A stretch of 64,000 nt of DNA from Cinclus cinclus. Its lineage: Eukaryota > Chordata > Aves > Passeriformes > Cinclidae. The position numbers were made by a program, and so were the translations under genes. The notes under the pieces are model-generated. The model had not been told where the DNA came from, did no database searches, and saw only the letters and a program-made list of their open reading frames with translations. Positions 34,581-47,197 of the stretch are shown piece by piece. The stretch lies in assembly GCF_963662255.1 (NCBI RefSeq), contig NC_085047.1, positions 93,937,619 through 94,001,618 of the forward strand. The letters run 5' to 3'. Position 1 is the first letter of the stretch. The number at the start of each line of letters is the position of its first letter.

Positions 34581-35790
34581 TGGTGTGAAAATTACTGCTA
34601 AGGCAGAATAGAATTTTAGAAATAAAAAAACCTCAGTGGACTGATTTAGTTATTTAATAGTAACAGTCCTGTTTGTGACAGGATCTATTAGTATTTAATG
34701 AAATTTGATGCCTTTATGCACCTCTGCTTTCACTTAAGTATGCATTTTGTATGATGCTTTTTTTTATTCTTCATTGCTGCTTTCAAGAAAGGTCACTATG
34801 ACTTCATAAAATGATCTGTAGGAACCACAACCTCATATTCTGCTTTCTGCCATCCTCATGAAAACACTAGCTTTGAGAGGAGCAGAGTCCCCCACTTGTT
34901 GCTTGAGGGCATGACAATATTTTAAAGTGGAGACAGATTTAAATCTTGTGTAGTTTTGTCAAGGTCAGGAATCAAGAAATTGCCTTAAGGACTCCAGATC
35001 TCCCTGAAATTACCTAGCATGAAATGGCTCGTAAGACTTACTTGAGAAGCCTTGCTGGAGCAGGAGAAATAATCAGCAGAGGCTACAGCCAACCCCAGAC
35101 ACCTTCAGCGCTTGTCAGTGCTGAAAGTGCAGTTTATGTTGCTGTTTAAAACCTATTTTTAGAGTGCTTTCAGCTCTCTGCTGCTACATTCCAGTTAGCA
35201 TGATGCTTGTGCTGGTGGACAGCTACAGCAATAAAAGCATTTATTTCACAGAACTGCTCATTTGAATGATCAGGCATTCGCATCGGGTTCTGTGATATAC
35301 TGCTCTTACCAGAAGTGGAAGCTTTAACACTCACATTTTAAATTGCAGAGAAAAAACATTAAACATACTAAGCAAGAATTTACTGGGTGGAAGAAAAATT
35401 TCTTTAGTCCAGCCGCTTGTCTGGTAGTGTGGAAGTCTATCAGATCTCTTCTTTTTCAGTGTGTGCCAACAAGAATAGTGACCAGACACAAGGAAAAGGA
35501 AAGCAATGTGGTTACCATATTGTGAGGTTTCCTGTGTTTGGCATCTGACTGCCTGGAAATCTTTGGAATGAGGACTGCCTGGTATCAGGTAGTGCTATCA
35601 GCATCCTGATGGATTTTTATTTCACGACTTTATTTAATTGCTTTTTGAAACCATTCACAGCTCTGTCCTCCCAATTTTGTGTTATAAGGAATAATGAAGA
35701 AACATTTGTTTCCTTTCTTTGCAGAGTCTGCAGGAGTGAAACACAGAGCAAGATATAGCCAGAGATCCTTTAAGCCAATTGGGCATACAT

Positions 35791-36003
35791 GAGTCCGTGG
35801 GACCAGACAGAGAGCACCCAAGGGCGCTGTGGAGCTCTTTGGTGTCATTGTGAGGTCCCTCTCTGTCAACTTTGAGAAATCATGGCAGCTGGAGGAGGAT
35901 CCTGGTGACTGGAAAATCCGTCCTTGTAGATATTCAAAGCTCAGAGGTTTGGAGTGGATGATCTGCAGAAATCCCTTCCTACGTCCGGGATTCTGTAATT
36001 GTG
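35791..36003 (+). mobile_element. CR1 LINE fragment with large internal deletion
   Basis: Two CR1 parts are joined. Bases 35791-35915 match the middle of the CR1 reverse transcriptase; the translation reads ELFGVIVRSLSVNFEKSWQL then EEDPGDW, against the family pattern of 'ELADVI.RPLSIIFE.SW..GEVP.DW'. Bases 35926-36003 match a CR1 3' end (AGATATTCAAAGC, then GGATGATCTGCAGAAATCCC, then GGGATTCTGTAATTGTG). The reverse-transcriptase C-terminal half, about a kilobase in a complete element, is missing. The element is dead. The 3' part belongs to a CR1 group ending 'gatgatctccagaggtcccttccaacc'. Confidence 0.75.
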
Positions 36004-38560
36004 TGCCTGTACAAAGGTGTGACTAAGGGAGTCTGTCAGCTTTTCAAAACACTTCTTAGTGCTTCTCTGATTCATTGCCTGGGTAAAATAAATTCTACAG
36101 GCAGACGAGTTGAATTGTTTAATTGTAAATTACATGAACACTAGCATTAAATGGAACATCTAAATAAGTTGATATGCAGTATTAGATAGAGCTTTGTGTA
36201 GTTATATCGTTAGGCTTAAACTATCCCTTGCTCCTCATGAGCTCAAAATGATTTTCAGACAATAAATGAGTGTCACAGACATTCTGTGGGGACAGAAAGT
36301 GTCCTGTTAGCAGTGACAGCAGGTAAAGAGAATCACCACCTGGCTGCATGGCTGAGACAGAGCTGCAGCAGTAGGCAGATTAGGGTGGGTCAGCAGGGAA
36401 ATCACAGTGTAGAGAGAACAGAAGGAAAAGGCAAAAGCTTGTCTTATGTGATTCTGTGCAACCTGCAAACCATGATAGGGTTTTTTGCTACAGTGTGGGT
36501 TTGCAATCTTGAAGGAAGGATGAGAAGGAGAGGTGACAGTCCTCTCCTGCTTCCTTTCCTGCCAGCCACCAGCAGAGGCTTGCAGGCTGCCAAGGAGCAG
36601 AGACACCACATCACATGTGCTGCTGCTGGAGGTGCCTCATGTGGCACGGGGACATTGTGTCTTCATGTGCAGTGCCTCCAGAGCTCCAGCTGAGCCACTT
36701 ACATGGCCTTGTTTGTTAAGAGACTGGCCTTTTCTCCTAAACCCGGCCCTGTGGGTGATGAGCCATCCTAAAAGAAACCTCTCATTTCAGTGTTGCACAG
36801 GGAAAGAGAAGATTGGGTTAGTCAGTCAAATGATCAGACATCCCCAGTGAAATATTAAGCAACGCAAGTGTTGATTAAATGTTGCTTTAACTGCAAAATT
36901 CAGCCTAGATAAATCCCTTAACAAAAAGTAACTGCCAAGCCTTGGAGAAATAAGGCTCTTCTTTTTGTGTTGCCTGGAGATTACACTGAAATGAACACTT
37001 TGAAAAAAATAAGCATGGATTTGGCTTCCTCTTCGAGATTGCTGCTTAAAACACAATATTTCTTCACAGTTCTGCTTTGCAATCTAAAAAAATTTCATGC
37101 AAACAAGGAAACATATGGAAAAAGAGTTGATTGCTATAAAAAGAGCAAATGTGTGATGCTCTCAGGTAGGTGAGGGTCAGTGGGTACTGGATAGAAGGTA
37201 CAGTTTTGACATGTGTGGTCCAGACAGATTCTTCTGTCAGACCTGAGAATTTTAAGAGTGGATCTTTGCTGGAGCTCTCTGGAAATCTTCAGCTGGCTCA
37301 GTAGCTAATGGCTAGAGCAGAACTGCAGCTCCTTGCTGAGTCTGGAGCTCAGTGGAGAGGAACAGGCTGCCCTGCAGCTCCAGGCGGTGTCATAGGGAGC
37401 TTGACAGAGGACAGGCATAAAGTTATGTGTGGAGAGTCTCCCACTTTCCAGGCTGACACACTGCTCCAAGGCAGAAGGGTCTGGCTACTGCAGAGCAGGG
37501 AACAGAGAGTAAGCCACAGAGACACCAGGATTGCTCACTCACCCAGAGCAACATTTGAATGATTTGATCTAAGTTACATTTGCTGAATGACATTTTATTT
37601 ATCAAAGCCTCATTATGGCTTGAAATCAAAGTCTATATCTTGATAACAGCCAGAAGCAGTTTGGATCTTACAGAAGTCCTGTAGAACCAAAACCTGTTAC
37701 ATTTCTTTACAAGACTGTATGCAGAACTTATCAAATCATTGCTGAAATATGAGAAGCTAAACTTGAAATTCAATGGTCAGAAGAGTTGTGGCTAGATTCC
37801 TGTCTAATCTCAGCTTTTGGTATGTGGAGTTTGCCACTTTCTCTATGTCTAACACAGGCTAAAATTTGCTGTATGGGAACACTCACTGCATGCTGTCTGT
37901 ATTATCTGAGACAAACTGGTCCTGTGAAATGCAAAACAGATAAAAGTGTCAGGGATCTGAGGCTGGACTGAGGCACAATTTCTGTATTTTCAGTCATTTT
38001 TATCACAGTCTCTTGTGGACTGTGACTGACCACAGATTCAGTGGCCATATTCTGATGAGAGGTGAGGGTATCACCACTAAAAGTCAGAAGATGGGACTTT
38101 TTGGAAGGTGGAAAGAAATGATTTTGCATGGATCAGACAGTAGTGGTCACCATAAAACACATCAGAAGGTATACAGAGGTGACTCTGTCAGTCATGGCAC
38201 TCTGTCAGTTCAAGGCCTGCATACAAATGGAGCAGATCATAAAAATAAGACAAATGTGATTCCAAAAGAAAAAATATTGAGGAAAACATTCATAGTAAGA
38301 AACATGAAAATACAGTAAATAACATTTTTATCCCTGAAAAGGCAACAAAAATATTTTCATCCACTGCCATGCCAATAGATCACTGGATTGTGATGGGAAA
38401 TAAGAACTATCTTTCCAGATTTCTGTATAGCTAGAATTATGCATCTTTTGGTGACAAGGCTTTATATACTGCAGACACTCTATTTAGTGTTCTTTTGATT
38501 ACAAAATCAACTAAAAAATTCCTTGAAAGTTGTTGTTTTGGTTTTTATATTGGACAATTT

Positions 38561-38662
38561 TTTTCTTGTTTCTTTGGAGTTTCTTTTTAGTTTGTTTTTT
38601 TAGTTGGGTTGGTTTTTTGGTTTTTTTTTTGTTTGTTTTGTTGTTTGTTTGTTTTTTTTTCC
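38561..38662 (+). repeat. T/G-rich low-complexity tract
   Basis: About 100 bases made almost only of T and G (TTTGTTTG, GGTTTT words), with no regular period. Confidence 0.9.
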
Positions 38663-39593
38663 AGTGGCCAAGGATGCCTCAAAGCCATGTAAATACAAAG
38701 CTTACTGGTAGTTACTGGTAGTTCTTGTCCCTGTGCTACTGATGCAACTGCAGCACCATGTCATCACAGAAAAAGTTGTGCAGACACAACCAGGGGAATA
38801 ATGAGATTTAGCCAAAAGTTACTATAATTTTAAAGTGAAAAAATATGCTCTGTATGTGCCCAAGTCTATGAGGTGAAGTATAAGCTTAAACAAAAACCTG
38901 TTGGTAGATTTTTTTGTAAGAAATGTTGCACTTATAGGAAGAAAAATCTTGACTAAGCAGAACAAATTGAAAGGGATTTGTCTCCCATGTATATATTAGC
39001 ACAAAATTTCCTTATTTCTCATTTTATTACAGCAAAAGTTATGTTGTTTTGTCTTTGCTATGTCCCCTGAAAGGTATTTCAGGCAACCACAAGTATTACT
39101 GAAGGATTAGAAGATAAGATGGTATGGATTTCTGGATTTTAGGATAAATGTTTTACATTCACAAATTATGCAAACTATGGGTAAGTACTTCAGGAACCAG
39201 TCCAACATTCTACCTTCAAATCCTATTCCCTTAGTTTTTTTAAATCATTGGGATGTTTATTCCAGCTTCCACATCAGAAAATTTTTTGTTGAGGTATTTA
39301 GTTAGACCTACTAAAAATGGTGAATGCCAAGCCAAATGTAGACCAAATTTTTTTCACACAGAAAGAATTTTTATGAATCAGTTAAAGTGAGCCATTGAAA
39401 TGCATACTCTCCATAATTCACATTTGAAGCAGCATGCTGAAACCAAGGGTAACTGCATGGCCTGTATGGAGGCAGCTGGAATGTATGCTAAAGAAAAGTG
39501 TCTTTTAGAGTAACACACTGTTTAGGGGGTAGGTTTTGCATTCATGTATTTGCTGTTTAGTTATCTTTCCAAAGTGGGAATACATAAGTAAAT

Positions 39594-39703
39594 ATATTTT
39601 TTTTTTGGTTGGTTGGTTGGTTTTTTTGCTTGTTGTTTTTAGTTTTGCTGTGCTTTGTTGTTTCTTTTTTGTTGTTTTGTTTTGTTTGGTTGTTTTCTTT
39701 AAG
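39594..39703 (+). repeat. T/G-rich low-complexity tract
   Basis: T9 then (GGTT)4 and irregular TTG/TTTG words, 1 kb after a similar tract in the same orientation. Confidence 0.9.
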
Positions 39704-41037
39704 TGTGGAGTTATTTCTCCTTTTCCTATAGAAAAAAAAAACCCTGTATGTTCTCTCTAACAAGAATTTATGGTGTTTAGTGTTTTACAGGATAGAGCTC
39801 TCTTGGCAAAATACAACAATCAGGATAGTTCTCTACAGTTCATTACTGATAGTGCAATGAAGTGCTCTGTTTATTTTAGACCTCACATCACACTTGTCTC
39901 TAAAGTATCTCAGCAGCTCAATCTTTGAACTTATCTCTCTGTGAAAACAGGATTGCTTCTTCTTATGCATGTACTAGTGCTTTATCTGGGGTAGCTTGTG
40001 ATGTGTCAAAATATGGAATTTCCACTGCTTCCCTTAAGGAGACTGTTTTACCCCAGCCAGTCTCCCTGGCAAGTGGTTATTGCCTGAGATCCAGGCCGAG
40101 TGATTTCAAGCTGATACTCTGAATTGTTTCTTCACTATTAAAAAGCTTTCTGGAATTCTCCTGTGTGCAGCCTGAATGCAAAAATTCATTTATTGGGTCG
40201 AAAAAGAATCTTAAGCAACATCTTGTGTTGAATCCTCCAACAACATTACTAGGTCAGGAGAGTATGGAAATTCAATGAGTGGTGACTCACATGCCCCTGA
40301 GCTCCCATTCTGTCAGCAGTTTCCATTCTTCTGCTTAGCTGATGTAAACAATGCATCTGTACTGGGTTGCCAAAGGAGAATTTGGCACTGCAGTGTTTTT
40401 GTCTTCCTAGATTTAATATTAATTTTTGTTTATTTTCTGCCCCTTTTGTTAGATCTCCTCTTGTAGCTAAACCCCAGGAAGCAGCTACCCATCAGTAACT
40501 TCCAGGGAGGGCAAGCTGCTGTTTTACTTAGTCTGAGGCACAGAAACACAAGAAATAAACACTGAGGATCAGAGAATCAGAGATTGCCTCCCACATCCAA
40601 GATCCAAGAGCAGGATCCCAGTTCATCCCCAAGGGACCACATGAATGGGTAGCATCTCCCATTTGTTACTAGGAAAAGAACTGTGGGCAGCTGAGGATCA
40701 GAGATTTAGGGAATACTGAGTCCCTTCTCCTTCTGCCTCACGTAGCTCTGGAGTAGCCTCACTATCTGCCTTGCCCCTGTGGAAGATGAGAAGCAGCAAA
40801 TAGTATCTTCTAGACTTTCCTGTGGTTCTGGACAAAAAGAAAATAAAATAAAAAACTGGCAAGCAAGCTGTGCTGTTCTGCATGTTTGAGCATATTCAAA
40901 TGAGAGTATTGCAGTCCTGGGAGCACTGCTAAGAAGAGATCAGAGAGGATTACTAAGTATTTTGACATAATAATAGCTAATAAGCTGGGCAGACTCAGAC
41001 TGACCCGATCAGTAGAAAAGTTAATGGGATTGCTCTT

Positions 41038-41103
41038 TAAATAAATAAATAAATAAATAAGGAGAGAAAGAAAAAGAAGGAAAGAACAAAAGAAAGAAAG
41101 ATA
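41038..41103 (+). repeat. (AAAT)n microsatellite then GAAA-rich purine tract
   Basis: About six AAAT units run into an A/G-only stretch with GAAA words. Confidence 0.93.
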
Positions 41104-44100
41104 AAATTACTCACATGGCCCACAGAAGAAGATGTCAGGCTCTGGGAATATATGATAATAACACTCACCACACAGATTATATTTTTAGACAATTCACCAA
41201 CTATTTCCCTGTAAAATCTGAAGAATGAGGGGATCAAATTTGGGAAGTTCTTGTTATTAATGTATGCTCATGACCAAAAAAATCCAGTGATGAGAGAGTC
41301 CTATGTAGCAAACTGGTTTCAGCCTGCCCTTTTAGTGTTTGAGCAAAGCAGGAGGTGCGTGTTAAATATTTGTATTGATCACCAGAACTGAAAATAATCT
41401 GGGCGGTCAGTCCCAGTGCTGGCAAGATTCATTGTCACTCTGCTGTGCTGCTGACAGATGTTATTGATTGTAGTTAATATTGTTTACATGTGTCTCTGAA
41501 ACAATTAATTTTAGCACAGTGGGACAGAATGTCTTACTACGCATGGGACAATCAGAATGAATGGCTTCATGGAATTTTTAATTACTTTCTCTTTTACTCT
41601 CATCAATTAATAAAGGCAGGAGCAGTTTTGCTACTGTTAGAAGAGACTTTCAGCGTTGTTTGAAGATGATGACTACAAAAAAGCCAATTAAAACGTATGC
41701 TTTTGTGAAGAAGGTTCTCTTCATGAGAGTGTAGACTTTTTTTCCCTCCTTGCCCTTCCACAGGGAATGAAATCTCTTTAGTGGTGCACTGCATGGGGCA
41801 TTCCCCTTGTGATCTGAATGCACTGTAGATTCTTAGAGATGCATTCCTGCATCCTCCTGCAAGTGAAAACATGCTGATATTTTCATTGTACTACCCAGAA
41901 GCTCTAAGCTGACAGTATTGATATTCTCAATTACTTTTACTATGCTTGGTGCATCTATTGTCAGTATGGAAAAGCATCTTCGTTTTGGTACCTCTGTGCC
42001 ACTGCTGCCTCTTCCCATTAATGTTGTATCTGAGTATCTTTGATCTTCAGCATTCGGAGGCTCAAAATGCCACAGCAAAGGGCCACTACCCCTGGCAGGG
42101 AACTGAAGCACAAGCTCTGAGTGCATGTCCTTTTAAGTATGTTTGTCCTACTGAGTTGCTAGGGTGCTTCCTAAAACAGCTGGCACTTCTCCAGTCGCTG
42201 GGAACAGCTTGGGAGCCTTATGAACACAATCAGTTATAGCTACTTGATCTGGATGCCGGAGTACAGCTTGTGGCATGTTTAATTCCTTACTACAGACAAG
42301 GTGTCCTGTCACATCCCTCAGACTTCTGCTCACACAAGGATTCAGGTTGCTACTGATGTAAACAAGTGTTTGGGTAAGTAAAAACTAGTTTAAAGGTGTA
42401 ACTGCTGTCATAAATTGGGAGATATCTACTGACAGTTGTGACAATCACTAGTACCATGATGGTGTCTACAGAAGTGTAATGTAATAGAATTGCTAATACA
42501 AAGTCATCTAGGGTACATAACCTTGTTACTAAACTTCTTGCCTTGAAAGACAAATATAAATGTCCTGCTTGCTGAGTTACCAACAGACAGTGCAGGCTGT
42601 GGCAATACAGATAAATGGCAGATGGATTTCAATAATGATGTTGTTCATGCATATGATCCCACCAAAGAAGAGTGAAGACAAATACCTTCTAAAGGAAATA
42701 AGAAACCAAGAGGGTTAGGTTGGTATGATTTAGTATGTTTTCTCCAGAACAAAGAGACTTTCTGGAGCTTCAGTGGCAGTGGAGTATCATTTAGACTCCT
42801 AAGCTCTCTGGTGGCAATTTGCAGTTGGGGCTTGGCTTGTGTTCATAAAAGTGATTAAGTGGAATGGAAGATATCAGCAGTATAGTATAAACCTCTGGTG
42901 AATAAGATCCAATAAAGCATTTTAGTCTTACTGTGCTGACTTAGTTGTGAAGTCCAATATTATTCGCAGGGTTTAGTCTTCATAAACTGCCTGTCCTTAG
43001 TACAAAGGTTCATTAAAGAGGGATAGCATTAGCACTCTGTTTTGCAGCTGATCCACAGAAATAAAATGTAAACAAAATACGACTAGCCAGAGCTTATTTT
43101 CTCAGCTGTATTCCAGTGCTTTTTAATTTTGGAGGAAATTGAACTGAACAGGGAGATTACTAGGGTATTTTTATGTGAAATCTATCAAGGTACTTATTAG
43201 GACAAAATAAAGTATGTATTCTTTTCTAAAATTCTGATCTCTCATCTTTCCTAGTTGTTTTGCACTTACATGAAACCTTTTCAATGCTGATAAACACAAT
43301 AAATCTCAAAATTACTTAAAACAGGAGTGTCACGGTGAGGTATGATAATTCTTTCATTATTGCAGATGGGGTAATTGATGAAGACAGGTGTTAAGTGGAC
43401 TTAAATTAACCAATGTGTTGGTAGTGAATTACATGTTCTGAGGGTTTGGTCCTGTTTTCTTAGTGATAGTAGTATCAATACTGATTGAAAATATGCCAAT
43501 TCAACAAACTTAACTCTCCAACTCACAGAAAGGGAGTAGTTAAAGAAATTATTTACAACTTCCAAGCTGTAGCTCCCCTTCCTTATTCCAAACTTTCATT
43601 GAAATCTGCCCTCCTCAGAATGGAGTTTGATAGCTCCATTTGATATATCCTTCCACTTGCTTTGCTGTGACTACTTCACAAAATGCCTGTGAGAGCCAAA
43701 GAAGTGGGTTTTTTTTAAATATAGCCATGCCTCTTGGTCATTCATTGTGTTTACTGATAAAGGTTCCTGCTGGGTCTTAGCTCATGCACTACAAAGATAT
43801 CTCCTGTAAGGATGTAAGGAAAAGCTGTGCTGGGAAAGGTTTGAGAGGTTCCCTACCCTGTGTCTGGCATGGGTCAGTACCAGGTGATGAGGGGAGGGTG
43901 TCAGAACAAGCACAGTGTGATGAATGCTCTTCAGCTTTATGCCTTCTTATGGCAGTGGGCTACGGTCTACTGAGCCCAAAGGTGCTGGCTTGCCTCTTGG
44001 TAACTCACAAAAGATTTTCCTTCTGCAGGGCTGAAAAGTTAACTTTGAAGGTATGTCTGTTTTCAGCTTTCTACCATCCTGCAACAGCCAAAAGGCCCAT

Positions 44101-44125
44101 AATTTAATTATGTGCCACATGAAAG

Positions 44126-44227
44126 AAAGAAAAAAAAAAGAAAAAAAACTAAAAAAACCCCACCACCACCAACAACAAAAACACCCCAAAACAAACAAAC
44201 AAAAAACCAAAACAAAAAAACAAAACC
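44126..44227 (-). repeat. A/C-rich low-complexity tract
   Basis: A-rich with CCACCACCACC, ACAAACAAAC and similar words; it is the reverse-complement kind of the T/G-rich tracts at 38.6 and 39.6 kb. Confidence 0.9.
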
Positions 44228-46430
44228 ACAAACCTCCACTTGTTTGGAAGAAAAAATAGATTCTGTATTACAACAATATAACAACACATACAACAACTCT
44301 TCAATCCTCCCTGATACTCTTGTCTCCTAAGGCTCTTGTCATACTCTTCTGCTCCCTTCCCAGAATGAGAGGCCACAGACAGTTTATTTCCTTGTTGTAG
44401 AACATCCTCTCCACACCTTTGCCAGTCCATGTCTTCATTCTGCAAGCATTGCCTGGGGTACTTCTTCATTTTTCAGAAAGATGGCTTAGAATTGCATAGA
44501 ACTTCCAAAATGCAATGAAGTCATGGATATATGCTATCAAGTATGGAGGACATGGGGATTTTTCATAGGTGGAGATTAGTATTCAGGTGCAGATTTACCT
44601 GATAGCATGTCTGCAACCCTTTCCTTTTCACTCATTACCCATCCATCTGCTGTAACGCTTTCTGATGTGGCCTTTTTTTTCTTGTGTCAGATAATGTGGA
44701 CAACAAATCAAAGACACAGCTGTCTGGATCTGGCCCCAGTAGGGTTCATTTGATAGTCTGTGTTGACATTTCCTAAAGGAGGACAAACTGCTCTTGCTGC
44801 TGACCCTGCTCAAAGATTTCTGGTAAAATAACATGAACTCAGCAGAGATGGCAATTCACCCTATGTTTTGCCTTCCAACAGGATGGATTTTTTTCTCCCC
44901 CATGCCCTCAAAGCCAAAGCAGTAGCTTATGAAGGACAGCTAAGGGAACAGAGACTTCGGGCTACCTGGTCCTGATATAACAAAATCTGCCCTGCTGAGT
45001 AGAGGTAATTCGTGCAAGGAAGCTGCATGTGAAGTAGTTTTATCCAGTGCAATCGCAGGTGTACAGAATTCATATGGCCCCCTGTTTTTTCTGCCAGGAA
45101 AACCTGGGATCATTAACTGATTTTTTTTTCCATATCACATTGTCTGATGCTGTTAGATGGTACTGTGTTTCTAAACATGTGTCTGTGAAATCTCTGAGTT
45201 TCACAAACTCACCAGCTTTGGAAGGAGCTTTTTCTTGTCCTTCTGGGGAAGATTTTTGCAGTGTATCAAGAAGCATGGAATGCTGAAAAGGCGGAAAGAA
45301 ATATGCCATTGCAAATCTCACTATTCCATTAATTTTCCAAGAAAGTGCTCTAATTCAACTGTGTAGTTTTTAAATTATATTTCCTGATATTTCCTGATAC
45401 ATATTTCATTATTCTAAAGGCTTCAATAATATGAATAGAGTATTCTGTGACTAAGGAATCAAGAGGTGAAATATATGAGAGAAAACACAAAAGCTGCCAA
45501 GAGAACTGAACAAATGACTGTTTTCTTTATTGTAATTTACAAAGCAAGCATGTAAGTTGCTTTACTATAGAAGCTGAGCAGCTTCATTCAGCACTTTGAT
45601 GTGATCAGGCTAATCTGCTATTCTGCTCTACAAATTTGATGTGATTTCAGAAGCAGATTTAATTCTCAGTTAATTAATGTAGTTGAACATGAATAGCACT
45701 TTTTTTCTTGCACCAAGCAAAGTTGCTGAAAATAGGTGTCTCTGCAGGTTGAAGCAAAACAGTAAGTGCCTGAAAAAACAGACTAAAGGTGAAAAATGCA
45801 GCCAGGAGCTGTATCTCCCTGTAGGGTGTTTCTGTGGCTTCTACCACTCTTATTTCCTCCCTGACAGAGCTTTGAAATTCTTAGCAATTTCCAGCTCTCA
45901 ATGTAAGTAGCACAAAGCTATTAATGTATACTCTGATAAGAGGACCAAAACAATTGTACCAGAGGAATAACGCAGCATGCCTTCTAGAGCACAGAGTAAG
46001 TGCAACCTTCACAGGTTGGATTTATCAGGACACAGTGAGGTATTTAACAGCAACACATTCCTGCTCTTTGTCTCTCTTATGTGCATGTTCTCATACACAA
46101 ATACCTACAAAAGACTCCTCAAAGTTTCCATTGATCAGCCGCTGCTTGTGAGAGTGAAATAGCTCTTGGTAATATTTTTAAGGGGCAGCTTACTGTGGCC
46201 TTCTCCACAGAATAGGATAGATTAGCTCTACAGTTACTGAAACCTTGTTTTGATTTGACATTTTATTCAAATTTATATCTGTGTCATTACATCCCAACAT
46301 TACTCTGTTGAAAAAAAAAAAGAAATAAAAAGGAACATAGAAAGGAGGAGGAGAATAATAGATTCAAAGGAAGAAAACTGCAGTCCTTTCCCCCATACCA
46401 TTTATATCTGTTCCTTTTGCTGGTCATATG

Positions 46431-47197
46431 TGACCAAATCCTGGGTCCTGTGTTTGGGTCATGTCAATCCCATGCATCACTACAACTTTGGGGAAAAGTG
46501 GCTGGAAAGCTGCTTGGCAGAAAAGGACCTGGGAGGGGGGGGAAGCGTTGGCAGTGTGGCCAAGAAGGTTAGGTGGCCAAGAAGGCCAGTGGCAGCCTGG
46601 CCTGGATCAGCAATAGTATGGCCAGCAAGAGCAGGACAGTGATCATCCCTCTGTACTCAGCACTGATGAGGCCACACCTCAAATCCTGTGTTCAGTTCTG
46701 GGCCCCTCACTGCAAAGAAAGACATTGAGGGGCTGGAGCCTGTCCAGAGAAGAGCAACGGAGCTGGGGAAGGGTGTGGAGCAAAAGTCTATGAGGAGCAA
46801 CTGAGAGAGCTGGGGTTACCTAGTCTGGATAAAAGAAGGCTCAGGGGAGACCTTATCACTCTTTACAAGTCCCCAAAAGAAGACTGTAGGAATGTGAGGG
46901 TTGGTCTTTTCTTACATGAAACAAGCAACTGAGGACAAAAAGGTATGGCCTCAAGTTGCAGTGAGGAGGTTTAGATTGAATATTAGGAAAATTTTTGTCA
47001 CTGAAAGGTCTGTCAAAACCTCTGGAACAGGCTGCCCAGAGAAGTGGTGGAGTCACCATTCCTGGAGTTATTCAAAAGTTGTGTAGATATGGTTTAAGGA
47101 CATGGTTTATTGGGGCCTTGGGAGTACTGGGTTAGTGGCTGGACTTAAAAGTCCTTTTCCAGCCTAAGTGATTCTATTGTTCTGTGCTTCTATAATC
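46431..47197 (+). mobile_element. CR1 LINE, 5'-truncated, with 3' end (longest copy here)
   Basis: About 770 bases covering the end of the reverse-transcriptase ORF and the 3' region. The N-terminal part translates as GHVNPMHHYNFGEKWLESCL then AEKDLG, typical of the CR1 ORF2 tail. Downstream are GGCCACACCTCAAATCCTGT, TCAGTTCTGGGCCCCTCACT, GAGCCTGTCCAGAGAAGAGC, then GGAACAGGCTGCCCAGAGAA and a tail of GTGATTCTATTGTTCTGTGC. A 17-bp step repeats GTGGCCAAGAAGG at 46556 and 46573, and about 40 bases usually following AEKDLG are lost next to a G-run. Frame breaks make it inactive. Confidence 0.9.

Larger units (their letters stand above)
27453..35790. other. Non-coding DNA with two tandem repeats
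   Basis: No exon recognised. Contains a poly(A) tract (27738), an (AAT)n patch (29928), a 19-bp tandem repeat (31888), a short inverted repeat at 32878-32909, a degenerate ~72-bp tandem repeat (33611) and a T/GTTT tract (34541). The longest ORFs (29081-29416 minus, 111 codons; 32804-33085 minus, 93 codons) carry no domain I recognise. Confidence 0.5.
36004..46430. other. Non-coding DNA with low-complexity tracts
   Basis: Over 10 kb without a recognisable exon or CR1 copy. Contains T/G-rich tracts at 38561 and 39594, an AAAT/purine tract at 41038 and an A/C-rich tract at 44126. The longest ORF (36286-36693, 135 codons) shows no domain, and an opposing 100-codon ORF covers the same bases. ORFs rich in Phe/Leu/Val or Lys/Pro near 38530, 39536 and 44112 arise from the low-complexity tracts. 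Confidence 0.5.

Noticed and set aside
36286..36693. 135-codon plus-strand ORF
   Set aside because: An opposing 100-codon ORF overlaps the same bases and there is no recognisable domain; composition is the likely cause.
38530..38721. Hydrophobic ORF that looks like membrane segments
   Set aside because: The Phe/Leu/Val-rich residues come from a T/G-rich low-complexity tract; the same applies to 39536-39760 and, as Lys/Pro-rich residues, to 44112-44330.
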